Source of the DNA: Gammaproteobacteria bacterium
GTDB lineage: Bacteria; Pseudomonadota; Gammaproteobacteria; Pseudomonadales; Azotimanducaceae
Length of the DNA: 64,000 bases
Assembly (NCBI GenBank): GCA_009846005.1
Contig: VXYL01000068.1
Coordinates: forward strand, 64,451-128,450
Direction of reading: 5' to 3'
The position numbers were made by a program, and so were the translations under genes. Of the stretch, positions 17,026-25,132 are shown in pieces (position 1 is the first letter of the stretch; every line of letters starts with the position of its first letter). The notes under the pieces were generated by a model that was not told the DNA's origin, made no database searches, and saw nothing but the letters and a program-made list of their open reading frames with translations.

Positions 17026-19830
17026 TCAGAGTTTCCGGATGATGCTCGCCATTTGGTCCTCGACGGCCATGAACTGCCGGGCGAGGTCCAGTTGCGAGCG
17101 CGACCGCGCTAGGTTGTCGCCGCGTTCGCCGACCTTGAAGTAGACGTCGCCTTCCAGGTGGTCGGTAAGAAACCGCACCGACAGCATGAAGCTCATGTAG
17201 GCAGGTGCGGCGGCGTAGTGCTCGACATCGTCCACTGCCCCGAACGCCGAGAAGAACCCCTCGCTCAAGGGCTCGAAGCGGCCTCGCGAGAACTCGGCGG
17301 CGGCCTCGGTCTCCTCGCTGCCGGCAAATGCCGAACGTACGAGGTCGCCGAAGTCCCAGGCCGGGTCGCCCAGCATCAACGTATCGAGGTCGATGATGGC
17401 GGCAACCTCGTTTCGCCTCGGGTGGAAGAGCAGGTTGTTCACCTTGCAGTCGCCGTGAATCACCCGCCTTGCCACGCCGGGCCGGAAACGGCTTCGGAGT
17501 TCGTTGATCTCGGCAAGCAGGCTCCCGACGTCGCCGGCCGGTGCCGCGTCGAGCCGGTCCAGGTAGAAGGCGAGGTTGTGGAACCCTTCGATCACTTCTT
17601 CGAGTTCGCCACCGAAGTCCGCGAACGTCGCGAGGAATCCGCCGAACGCCTGGCCGGCACAAGCGAGTAACTCGTCGGGCAGACTCTGGAAGTTCCTTGA
17701 GGGAAGGTGGGGAAACAAACGCCAGATGTCCCCATCGGTGTCCACGCTGTAAGGGGACTCTTCGATCGTAGGTACCGGGGGCAGAAGCAGATCGCCGCCT
17801 TCGTGCGCGATGGCCTTGGCGAGATTGCGCATGAGCGCTTGCGGATCCTTGAACACCGACCCGTTCAAACGCTGAAGCACGTAGCGGTCATCGACGAGGT
17901 AGGTGTCGTTGATGTGGCCGGCGTCGATCGGTTGTATCTCACCCGATGCAACGTCCCAGGCCGTGAGAATCTCCCGGGCGGCACCAGACCGGGGCTTGTG
18001 GTTCGCCACGACGTCCGCGATGGGCAGCAGGTATTCGCCAAACGGCCCGCCGAGGGTGCCGATGTCGACGTTCTGGCCGTCCAGATAGTCAGCAACGCCG
18101 ACGAGCGCATCGGAGACGTCGCACAACTCGCTCAGTAGATCGGGATACCGTTCGAGTGCCTTGTGCTGTTCGCGCCATCCGGCAATCCAACGACTCATGG
18201 ACGTGCTGGCGGCGAGATCGGCCGCGGCACGCCGGGTGGCGAGTGACTCCGGCGGAATGCGGTCGACGATGCGGTCCAGTGGCGTCGTGGTGGAGTAGGG
18301 TCGCTCTGCGCCGGAACTGCCCAGTCCGCTGACCCGGCGTTGGAACTCCGTGACGCCCAAGAGCCGCAGGTACCACTTCACGGGTTCCAGCATCTCGATG
18401 AGCGGCGCGAGATCGGGATAGTCTCGGAACAGGTCGGCATCGTCCGGCGCGAGAATGGCGAGCGAGGCGAGCGTGCTCCGCGTCTTCGCGGCGGCTTCGT
18501 AGACATCCTCGACGCGTGACATGCTCCCGTTCCAGAAGCGTTCCGCGATGGCGGGCATGCGACTCCAGAGGCGCACGTCGAGCAACTCGTCGGTGACAAG
18601 CTCGGACCACAGGCACGCTTCGCCGCCGAGGACGCGCCCGCCTGGTCTCTCAGGAAGGTCCGGGTACTCGCCGAAACCCGACATCCACGCCAAGCCCTCC
18701 CGGACATGCGCGAGCCGCGGATGATCGGCGATGGCCTGCTCGTCGGCCTGGGTGGCCGTGGCGGGGTCGAACGCGAAGTGCACGTCCGTCGGATAGAACA
18801 GATCCAGGTAGTACGGGGCGCTGACGACACAGTCATGCCCGGCCCCGAGCGCGGCGTCGCGGGCTTCGATTCCGCGCCAAGCCTGGATCACGGTGTCCTG
18901 CCGCAGTCCCTCGTGCAGGCACTCGTCCCAGCCGATGGCGCGTTTGCCCAATCCGCCGAGCGTGTCGACAACATGCTGGTAGAACGTCGTGGAATCCCGT
19001 CCGACCTCGTCGCCTCCAAAGTGAACGAACTCGTCGGGGAACACGTCGGCCAACTCGCCCAGGAGCGTGTCGACGGCACGGCGAACTTGGGCGTTCTCGA
19101 TGTCCAGGCAGACGTCGTGTACGCCGAATCGCGTACTCGGTCCTTGGACGGCACTGCCGCCATCGACGCCCCAATCCGGGTGTGCCGCCAGCCAGCTCGT
19201 GGCGTGACCGGGGACATCGATCTCCGGCACGATGCGAATGGCCTGGTCGCCGGCGTAGTCGACAAGATCGCCGAGTTCGGCGGCCGAATAGGCCTCGACA
19301 CTCGCGAGTTCCGGGTAGCTCGAGGAGCGGAAGCGAAATCCCTGGTCGTCAGTGAGGTGCAGGTGCAAGACGTTCAGCTTGTAGAACGCCATCACGTCGA
19401 TTGTGCGTCGGAGCGTATCCAACGAGATGAAGTGCCGAACCGTATCGATCATCACGCCGCGCCAGGCGTAGTGCGGCGCATCGCGAATCTCCGAGACTTG
19501 GAACTCTCCCTTGGCGACAAGCTGCGTCAAGGTCGCGAGTGCCGTGAGTGCTCCCCATTCGGACGCAGCCCGAATCCGCACGCGCCCGCCAGGGCGCGCC
19601 GTTTCGCCCAGCGAAAGCTGGTATTCGTAGGAGTCGGCGAGTCTGGGCACGGGACTCTGGGGGTCTTCGACATCGAACTCGACGACCAGTCCCCGGCCGG
19701 GCAACCGTGCGACTGCACGTCTCATGCGGTGGGAACACCGGCCCTGGATTCGGTTTGGCCCCGAGGAGAGCACTCGGCGGGGACCGAGCTCAACCTCCCG
19801 AGGGGCAGGCAGCAGACCTAGCGCCGACAC
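17026..19830 (-). CDS. Fusion of GH20 beta-N-acetylhexosaminidase and N-acetylhexosamine-kinase-like domain (934 aa)
   Basis: One uninterrupted frame joins two enzymes. Residues about 1-560 are a GH20 hexosaminidase: LLPAPREVELG, AWRGVMIDTVRHF, NVLHLHLTDDQGFR, the catalytic Asp-Glu pair in FVHFGGDEVGRD near residues 272-275, and LGGEACLWSELVTDELLDVR. Residues about 595-934 are an aminoglycoside-phosphotransferase fold closest in pattern to NahK-type N-acetylhexosamine 1-kinases: AGHINDTYLV, YVLQRLNGSVFKDPQALMRN, catalytic loop VIHGDCKVNNLLF near 791 and metal site IIDLDTLMLGDPAWDFGD. It could release terminal GlcNAc or GalNAc and phosphorylate it at C1. No signal peptide is seen, which suits a cytoplasmic kinase. 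GTG at 19830 is chosen because further upstream lie hairpin repeats. Confidence 0.85.
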   Translation of the reverse strand: MSALGLLPAPREVELGPRRVLSSGPNRIQGRCSHRMRRAVARLPGRGLVVEFDVEDPQSPVPRLADSYEYQLSLGETARPGGRVRIRAASEWGALTALATLTQLVAKGEFQVSEIRDAPHYAWRGVMIDTVRHFISLDTLRRTIDVMAFYKLNVLHLHLTDDQGFRFRSSSYPELASVEAYSAAELGDLVDYAGDQAIRIVPEIDVPGHATSWLAAHPDWGVDGGSAVQGPSTRFGVHDVCLDIENAQVRRAVDTLLGELADVFPDEFVHFGGDEVGRDSTTFYQHVVDTLGGLGKRAIGWDECLHEGLRQDTVIQAWRGIEARDAALGAGHDCVVSAPYYLDLFYPTDVHFAFDPATATQADEQAIADHPRLAHVREGLAWMSGFGEYPDLPERPGGRVLGGEACLWSELVTDELLDVRLWSRMPAIAERFWNGSMSRVEDVYEAAAKTRSTLASLAILAPDDADLFRDYPDLAPLIEMLEPVKWYLRLLGVTEFQRRVSGLGSSGAERPYSTTTPLDRIVDRIPPESLATRRAAADLAASTSMSRWIAGWREQHKALERYPDLLSELCDVSDALVGVADYLDGQNVDIGTLGGPFGEYLLPIADVVANHKPRSGAAREILTAWDVASGEIQPIDAGHINDTYLVDDRYVLQRLNGSVFKDPQALMRNLAKAIAHEGGDLLLPPVPTIEESPYSVDTDGDIWRLFPHLPSRNFQSLPDELLACAGQAFGGFLATFADFGGELEEVIEGFHNLAFYLDRLDAAPAGDVGSLLAEINELRSRFRPGVARRVIHGDCKVNNLLFHPRRNEVAAIIDLDTLMLGDPAWDFGDLVRSAFAGSEETEAAAEFSRGRFEPLSEGFFSAFGAVDDVEHYAAAPAYMSFMLSVRFLTDHLEGDVYFKVGERGDNLARSRSQLDLARQFMAVEDQMASIIRKL

Positions 19831-19874
19831 AAGACCCGCCGCCTTCGGGGTGCCAGGGTGAGGTGGATTCGTAG

Positions 19875-19913
19875 GGGCGACCCTAACGCGCCCGTAGGGG
19901 CGCGCGGTCGCCC
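19875..19913. repeat. Type B nested hairpin repeat
   Basis: GGGCGACC (19875-19882) pairs with GGTCGCCC (19906-19913); inner GCGCCC and GGGCGC pair around GTAG. It begins with GTAGGGG, like the other copies. Confidence 0.85.
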
Positions 19914-19941
19914 GTGCGGGACGCGCCGGCCCCCGAACAAC

Positions 19942-19962
19942 GGGACGGGACAAGCCCGTTCC
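19942..19962. repeat. Type A hairpin repeat (copy 6, one arm mutated)
   Basis: GGGACGGG, loop ACAAG, CCCGTTCC: one mismatch in the right arm, followed by TTAC instead of CTAC. That TTA is the stop (TAA) of the small open remnant read on the minus strand. Confidence 0.85.
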
Positions 19963-20115
19963 TTACTGGGCGTTTCCAGGTGGCGGCCAGCTGACGACGA
20001 TGCGTGTCTCGACGGCGCCCGCATTCGGCTCGATGCCCTCGTTGAATCCGTCATCGGCGGAAAGTTTGCGGCTCTCACCGGTCGGCAGCAACCCGGATGG
20101 GTTGGGAGGCCGCGG
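19963..20115 (-). pseudogene. Possible C-terminal remnant of a lost gene
   Basis: In the same frame as the AAA ATPase but after its TAG, the minus strand stays open from 20115 down to TAA at 19965-19963. The stretch ESRKLSADDGFNEGIEPNAG followed by AVETRIVVSWPPPG looks like a natural secreted-protein C-terminus, but no family was recognised and there is no good start codon (a TTG at 20091 is the only one). It may be the stranded 3' end of a gene displaced when the ATPase gene arrived, or chance. Confidence 0.3.
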
Positions 20116-21522
20116 CTACGAGTCGAGCAGCCAAGCCAGCAGCGCGACGGGAACGGCGGCGACTGCGGGGTCGGAGAGGTCCGTCTCCGAGCGGGTGGCC
20201 ACAATGCCTCGCCAGCGGGACGCCTTCAGAGTCAGGGCGTCGCGTCGCCAGCCGCCATCCACGTACTTGGACTCGAAGGCGATGCCGCCGAACGCCGGGC
20301 CGACGAAGTCGATCTCCTTGCGCGAGGCCGTGCGGTGGTGCATCACTTGGTCGTGTCCGACGAGGGTGCCGGGGTTCGTGCGTTCGGTCGTCCGCAGCAG
20401 GGCCACGCCGAGTTGCTGTTGCGAGAGCTGAGAGAAGTCGATTGTCGAACCCGGCGTCAGATTGGTATAGATGGGATCGGTGAAGTAGAGCTTCGGCTGT
20501 GCGCCGAGCTTCGGGTGTAGATTGTCTTCGCGGTAGCACGGCCAGACGACGAACGCTTCGCGCAATTCGTCGAGACGGCGCTTGAGCGTCGATTGGGCAA
20601 CGCCGGTGTCGTTGGCGAGAGAAGCGACGTTTACCGGCGAGCAGACGTTCATGGCCAGCCGCCGCAGCAGGTCGGTACTCTGGGCCTGCGACCAGTCCGC
20701 GCGACGGAAGGCGTCGCCGTGAATGACATCCACCAGACTTCGACGCAGGACGGCGGGTTCCGCGCGGGCGGCGACATGTTGCGCGACGGCCACCGGAAAG
20801 CCACCGCAGCCCACGTAGGTCTCCCATGCCCGGATCAGCACGTCCTGCCATGGCGCGAGTTCCGGTAGCACCTCCTTCAAATGGGCGCGCGTTAGATCGG
20901 CAATGCGATGGCGCACCAGCTTGGGCATGGCCGGGGGCGTCTGGGTCGATGTCAAGGACAGGAAGGACCGAAACCCGATGGGCATGAGCACGCGATCCGG
21001 TGCTCGCGCATCGCCCCGACGACCGGCCAGTGCCTTGGTGGCACGCGTAAGATCGGCTGCGGAGGAACCAGTGAGCACCAGGGTATCGGTCCGGAAACGG
21101 GGATCGTTGTCGCGCAGCCACTTGATCCTCTCCGGCCAGCCGTCGGCGATGCCGGTGATCTCGTCGATGAACCAGTACCGATGGCCTTCGGCTGGCATCA
21201 GCCCTTCGGCCGCATCGACCAGAAGACCCAAGTCGCGGCTGCGCAGCCCGTCCACGGCCATGTGGACGATGTGCCGGGGCGGTACGCCGTCCGCTATCAG
21301 GTCGCGTATGGCACCCTTGACGGCGACCGTCTTCCCGACACGACGAGGACCGCGCAGCATGTAGAGGCCGCCCGGGGCGAGATCGTCCAGCACATCGGCC
21401 CGATAGCTGAACGGCGCGCCCGCAGCTTCGCGTAGGTCGGGATCTTCACTGTTCCAACGGGTTGGATCGCGCCACCAGCGGTTCGTCGCCGCCAGTATCT
21501 GTTGGGCTTCTCCACGTTTCAT
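20116..21522 (-). CDS. ATP-binding protein, AAA ATPase with DUF4143-like C-terminus (468 aa)
   Basis: Member of the archaeal/bacterial ATPase group commonly annotated AAA_14 plus DUF4143. The Walker A is LRGPRRVGKTVAVKGAI and Walker B is YWFIDEITGI; a sensor-like LVLTGSSAADLTRATKAL follows. A winged-helix-like segment (SLANDTGVAQSTLKRRLDEL) precedes the C-terminal domain, where KEIDFVG and AFESKYVDGG form a PD-(D/E)xK-like pattern, so nuclease ancestry is plausible. These proteins are often mobile and of unknown role. ATG at 21522 is chosen; longer starts run into an inverted-repeat region that looks regulatory. The local sequence upstream is distinctly AT-richer than its surroundings, which fits acquisition. 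Confidence 0.8.
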   Translation of the reverse strand: MKRGEAQQILAATNRWWRDPTRWNSEDPDLREAAGAPFSYRADVLDDLAPGGLYMLRGPRRVGKTVAVKGAIRDLIADGVPPRHIVHMAVDGLRSRDLGLLVDAAEGLMPAEGHRYWFIDEITGIADGWPERIKWLRDNDPRFRTDTLVLTGSSAADLTRATKALAGRRGDARAPDRVLMPIGFRSFLSLTSTQTPPAMPKLVRHRIADLTRAHLKEVLPELAPWQDVLIRAWETYVGCGGFPVAVAQHVAARAEPAVLRRSLVDVIHGDAFRRADWSQAQSTDLLRRLAMNVCSPVNVASLANDTGVAQSTLKRRLDELREAFVVWPCYREDNLHPKLGAQPKLYFTDPIYTNLTPGSTIDFSQLSQQQLGVALLRTTERTNPGTLVGHDQVMHHRTASRKEIDFVGPAFGGIAFESKYVDGGWRRDALTLKASRWRGIVATRSETDLSDPAVAAVPVALLAWLLDS

Positions 21523-21539
21523 GGATGTGGCTGGCTTGG

Positions 21540-21570
21540 AAAGTGTGAACACTTTACGCCAAATGTGGCG
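21540..21570. promoter_or_regulatory. Two adjacent inverted repeats upstream of the AAA ATPase
   Basis: AAAGTGT (21540-21546) and ACACTTT (21549-21555) form one inverted repeat; CGCCA and TGGCG around AATG form a second directly beside it. The AT-rich stretch with TGTATACATAAT follows, so a promoter with operators reading leftward is likely. No regulator gene is adjacent. Confidence 0.5.
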
Positions 21571-21666
21571 GAAAATGTATACATAATCCACCAGGCGCTG
21601 TGGTTTTCCTATGACAGCGTCATCCAGCTGCTTCGGCGGCAGAAAACAGGGCGATTTCGTGTGACC

Positions 21667-22143
21667 TTACACTTTGCTTTGCCGGCGCCAATGGATGATC
21701 TCAATGGCGGCGGCGGCTGCCTCAATGCCCTTGTTGAATTCGTCGTCGTCTGCCCGTGCTTGGGCGTGAGCCAACTCCGTGACGGGCAAGACCTCGTTGA
21801 CGATGGGCACCCGGGCCCGGCGGGAGACCTCGCCGAGTCCGCGGACGCACTCGTCGATGATCATCTCAAAGTGGTAGGTGTCGCCCTTGAGCACAACGCC
21901 AAGGCAGACGATCGCATCCACGTCTGGATTGGTCTCGACGACTTCATTGGCCGCGTACGCAAACTCCAGCGAGCCGGGCAACGTATGCGTCACGATGTTG
22001 TCGACGCCCTTCGTGCGCAGTACCTCGACGCATCTCGCGTGCAGCGAGTCCACGATGTCGGCGTACCACTTCGACGTAAGAATGACGACCGTAGCGCCAC
22101 CATCGAGGTGGGGCAGGGCGGCAATGTCGATGGCCTGTTGCAT
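21667..22143 (-). CDS. ribH: 6,7-dimethyl-8-ribityllumazine synthase
   Basis: Lumazine synthase, the penultimate riboflavin-synthesis enzyme, joining 5-amino-6-ribitylaminouracil and 3,4-dihydroxybutanone phosphate. Family motifs are TSKWYADIVDSL, LPGSLEFAYAANEVVE, VCLGVVLKGDTYHFEMI with the catalytic His, and the C-terminal NKGIEAAAAAIEIIHW. Length (158 aa) is normal. ATG at 22143 is preferred over GTG at 22167. No other riboflavin gene accompanies it, so it stands outside the usual rib operon; it is divergent from herA across about 150 bp. The segment between 21571 and 21666 holds only the AT-rich ATPase upstream region. Confidence 0.92.
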   Translation of the reverse strand: MQQAIDIAALPHLDGGATVVILTSKWYADIVDSLHARCVEVLRTKGVDNIVTHTLPGSLEFAYAANEVVETNPDVDAIVCLGVVLKGDTYHFEMIIDECVRGLGEVSRRARVPIVNEVLPVTELAHAQARADDDEFNKGIEAAAAAIEIIHWRRQSKV

Positions 22144-22295
22144 GGGCGCGAAGTGTGCGGGTCTCACCAGTCGGCGGCAACCCGCGGCTAGTCGGCACTA
22201 CGTTGTGAGCGGCCGGGTTCGCCGTTCACGGTTGACGCCGACTCGCCGGCTTGCCCAAACTGCCATTGCCTATTCCTCTTGAGGGGCCGGCCCCC

Positions 22296-23987
22296 ATGCC
22301 GGAAACACTCGATACGCTAGGCGTCGGTCGCGTTCTCGGTACCGACGACGCGACGCCGCTGTCGTTCTGGGTTGCGCTCGGACCGGACCAGTACCTGCAA
22401 CTCGACGATGTGGTCGCGCTCGAACGGCTCTTGCCCGACGGCGACACGGTGCGCATCTACGGGCTCGTGACCGAGGTGCGGGCACGCCACGAGGGTGCCC
22501 GGTTCGACTCGGACGTGTTCCTGATCGAGGATGGCATCCTGCCGGCAGAGGTGAGCCAGGCGGCCCAGATCCTGGCAACCCGTTTCGAGCCGGAGGTGTT
22601 CGTACCGCCGCTCCCCGGTCAGCTCGTCTACAAGGCCGAGGGCGACGAGCGCGACATGGCGCTCTACTTCGACGGCATGCAAAAGCGGCTGCCCGCAGGA
22701 CTCACCCGGGACGACGAGCCGCTGTACGCCAACCTGGAGTTCCTGGATGGGTCGCGGGGCGCGCACGTCAACATCAGCGGGATCTCCGGCGTGGCCACCA
22801 AGACGACCTACGCCACGTTCCTGCTCTACAGCCTGTTCCGGTCCGGCGTTCTCGGCGGCGAGGCGATCAACACCAAGGCGTTGATCTACAACGTCAAGGG
22901 CGAAGACCTGCTGTTCCTGGATCGGGACAACAGTGAACTCGAGGACGAGGACCGCGACCGGTACCAACGCCTGGGTCTGCCGCCCGGCGCTTTCGACAGC
23001 GTCGATTTCTACGCCTCGCCACGGCGTGATGATCCGGTCGCGGCGCCGGACGTGTCGACCCGGCAGACGGGCGTTACGTCCTACTTCTGGACGTTGGCGG
23101 AATTCTGCGCCGAGGGTCTTCTGCCGTTCGTGTTCGCGGACGCGGAAGACGACCGGCAGCAGTACACGATCATCATCCACAACGTGGTGGCGAAGCTCCG
23201 CGACGCAGCCGAGGGCCTGCCCGACGGCGGAATCGCCATCGACGGCGAGACCATCACCGACTTCGAGTCTCTCGCCCGGATGATCGCCGACCGCTTGCAG
23301 GACGATCTGACTTCCGCCGACTGGGCGGGACGGGCCATCGGGCAGGGCACGGTGAATGCCTTCGTGCGGCGTCTGTTCGGGGCCGTTCCCCATCTCAAGC
23401 ACCTCATACGGGGCAACGTGACGAACCCGGATCGTCACCGGATCCAGCGCCAGGCGCAGGTGACCGTCGTCGATATTCACAACCTGAACGACCGGGCCAA
23501 GCGTTTCGTGGTCGGCGTCACGCTGCGCCGTGCGTTCGACGAAAAGGAGCGCGCAGGCCAGCAGCGGCCGTTGTTGTTCGTGGTGCTGGACGAGTTGAAC
23601 AAGTACGCGCCGCGGGAGGGATCGAGCCCCATCAAGGAGATCCTGGTGGACATGTCCGAGCGCGGCCGGTCGCTGGGCATCATCCTGATCGGCGCCCAGC
23701 AGACGGCGAGCGAGGTGGAACGCCGCATCGTCGCCAACTCGTCGTTGCGCGTCGTGGGTCGGCTCGATGCGGCGGAAGCGGGGCGCGACGAATACGGCTT
23801 CCTGCCGGCGGTGCATCGACAGCGCGCGACGATCCTGAAACCGGGCACCATGATTCTGTCCCAGCCGGAATTGCCCATCCCCCTGGTCACCCAGTTCCCG
23901 TTCCCCGCTTGGGCCACCCGAGCCAGCGAAGCGGCCCCCGGCAAGGGTAACGACGACGGTGACGATCCGTTCCGGGGCTTGGACTAG
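22296..23987 (+). CDS. herA: HerA-type DNA-pumping ATPase (563 aa)
   Basis: FtsK-HerA superfamily hexameric ATPase, expected to translocate on double-stranded DNA and drive end resection with NurA. An N-terminal HAS-barrel-like part (VGRVLGTDDATPLSFWVALG) precedes the ATPase core. The P-loop is ISGISGVATKTTYATFL near residues 160-175, slightly unusual in having VATKT instead of GSGKT; Walker B is LLFVVLDELNKYAPREG near 425-440, and the arginine-rich MSERGRSLGIILIGAQQTASEVE matches HerA. ATG at 22296 is preceded by GAGGGG. It is first of a four-gene operon with sbcD (5-bp gap), sbcC and nurA. Confidence 0.88.
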   Translation: MPETLDTLGVGRVLGTDDATPLSFWVALGPDQYLQLDDVVALERLLPDGDTVRIYGLVTEVRARHEGARFDSDVFLIEDGILPAEVSQAAQILATRFEPEVFVPPLPGQLVYKAEGDERDMALYFDGMQKRLPAGLTRDDEPLYANLEFLDGSRGAHVNISGISGVATKTTYATFLLYSLFRSGVLGGEAINTKALIYNVKGEDLLFLDRDNSELEDEDRDRYQRLGLPPGAFDSVDFYASPRRDDPVAAPDVSTRQTGVTSYFWTLAEFCAEGLLPFVFADAEDDRQQYTIIIHNVVAKLRDAAEGLPDGGIAIDGETITDFESLARMIADRLQDDLTSADWAGRAIGQGTVNAFVRRLFGAVPHLKHLIRGNVTNPDRHRIQRQAQVTVVDIHNLNDRAKRFVVGVTLRRAFDEKERAGQQRPLLFVVLDELNKYAPREGSSPIKEILVDMSERGRSLGIILIGAQQTASEVERRIVANSSLRVVGRLDAAEAGRDEYGFLPAVHRQRATILKPGTMILSQPELPIPLVTQFPFPAWATRASEAAPGKGNDDGDDPFRGLD

Positions 23988-23992
23988 ACGAC

Positions 23993-25132
23993 ATGCGCTT
24001 TCTCCACACGGGCGACTGGCACGTCGGCAAGACCATGCGGGGTCGCAGCCGCGCCGACGAGCACCGCGCCGTTCTGGCCGAGATCGCGGACATCGCCGCC
24101 GACCGGCAGGTCGATGCCGTGCTGGTGGCCGGCGACCTCTTCGACACGGCGGCACCGGGTCCCGAGTCCGAAGAGATCGTCTACGAGACGCTGCTGAGGC
24201 TCGCCCAGGAAAGGCCCGTCGTCGTCATCGCCGGCAACCACGACAACCCGAATCGTTTCAACGCCGTCAAGCCGCTGCTCGAACTCGGCAATGTCGTCGC
24301 GTTGCCACGGGTCGCGCAGCCCGAGGAGGGCGGCGTTATTGACCTCGACGTCGGGTCTGGCGAGCGGGCGCACATCGTCCTCCTCCCGTTCGTGTCTCAA
24401 CGCGGGATCGTAAGGGCCGAGGAGCTGATGGTTCAGGATCCGGACCAGCACTCACAAAAATATGCCGACCGTCTCGCCAAGATTCTCGACCGCCTTTGTG
24501 GCGAAGCAGATGTCAATGCCGTGAATCTCGTCCTAGCCCACGCCATGGTGCACGGCGGCACCATGGGAGGCGGCGAACGTTCGGCCCACACGGTGTTCCA
24601 GTACAGCATCCCGACGTCGGCGTTTCCGTCCGACTACCACTACGTCGCCCTCGGCCACCTGCACCGCGCCCAGGAACTCGCCGGTGGCTGTCCCATCCAC
24701 TACAGCGGCTCGCCCCTGCAGCTCGACTTCGGTGAAACGGAAGATGCGAAGAGCGTCAACATCGTCGAGGCCACGCCGGGGCAACCGGCAAGCGTCGAGC
24801 AAGTAACGCTATCGGCCGGCAGGCGGCTACGGCGCGTGGTCGGTTCGTTGGCAACGCTCGCGGAGTTGGCGGATACGGTTGGCGAGGACTTCCTCTTGGT
24901 GGAGGTCCAGGAGAGTCCGAGACCGGGGTTGTCAGACGATGTGCGCGAACTGCTGGCGAATGCGGTCGAGGTTCGCGTGCCCTTGGCCGAAACCAAGTCG
25001 GAAACAGGAGGAACGAAACGGGGGCGTGCTCCTCAAGAACTGTTTCACGACTACCTCGAAAACTCCGGCGCACCAAACGAACAGGTGGAGGCGCTGTTCG
25101 ACGAGTTGCTGGAGGACGCGGATGCGGCCTGA
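23993..25132 (+). CDS. sbcD: Exonuclease SbcCD subunit D (Mre11-like)
   Basis: Manganese-dependent calcineurin-like nuclease subunit that processes DNA ends and hairpins with SbcC. All phosphoesterase motifs are present: HTGDWHVGK, VLVAGDLFDTA, VVIAGNHDNPNRF, LAHAMVHGG and ALGHLHRAQEL. A capping region and an SbcC-binding C-terminus follow, total 379 residues. ATG at 23993 comes 5 bp after herA. Its last 11 nt overlap sbcC, indicating coupled translation. Linkage to herA and nurA, not just sbcC, is the informative context. Confidence 0.95.
   Translation: MRFLHTGDWHVGKTMRGRSRADEHRAVLAEIADIAADRQVDAVLVAGDLFDTAAPGPESEEIVYETLLRLAQERPVVVIAGNHDNPNRFNAVKPLLELGNVVALPRVAQPEEGGVIDLDVGSGERAHIVLLPFVSQRGIVRAEELMVQDPDQHSQKYADRLAKILDRLCGEADVNAVNLVLAHAMVHGGTMGGGERSAHTVFQYSIPTSAFPSDYHYVALGHLHRAQELAGGCPIHYSGSPLQLDFGETEDAKSVNIVEATPGQPASVEQVTLSAGRRLRRVVGSLATLAELADTVGEDFLLVEVQESPRPGLSDDVRELLANAVEVRVPLAETKSETGGTKRGRAPQELFHDYLENSGAPNEQVEALFDELLEDADAA

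Noticed and set aside
17026-19830. Two separate genes (kinase and hexosaminidase) instead of a fusion.
   Set aside because: The frame is open through the linker near 18030, and no stop, start codon with ribosome-binding site, or frameshift was seen there.
22317-24155. A 612-codon open frame on the minus strand opposite herA.
   Set aside because: Arg/His-rich composition without family motifs; the plus strand carries clear HerA motifs.
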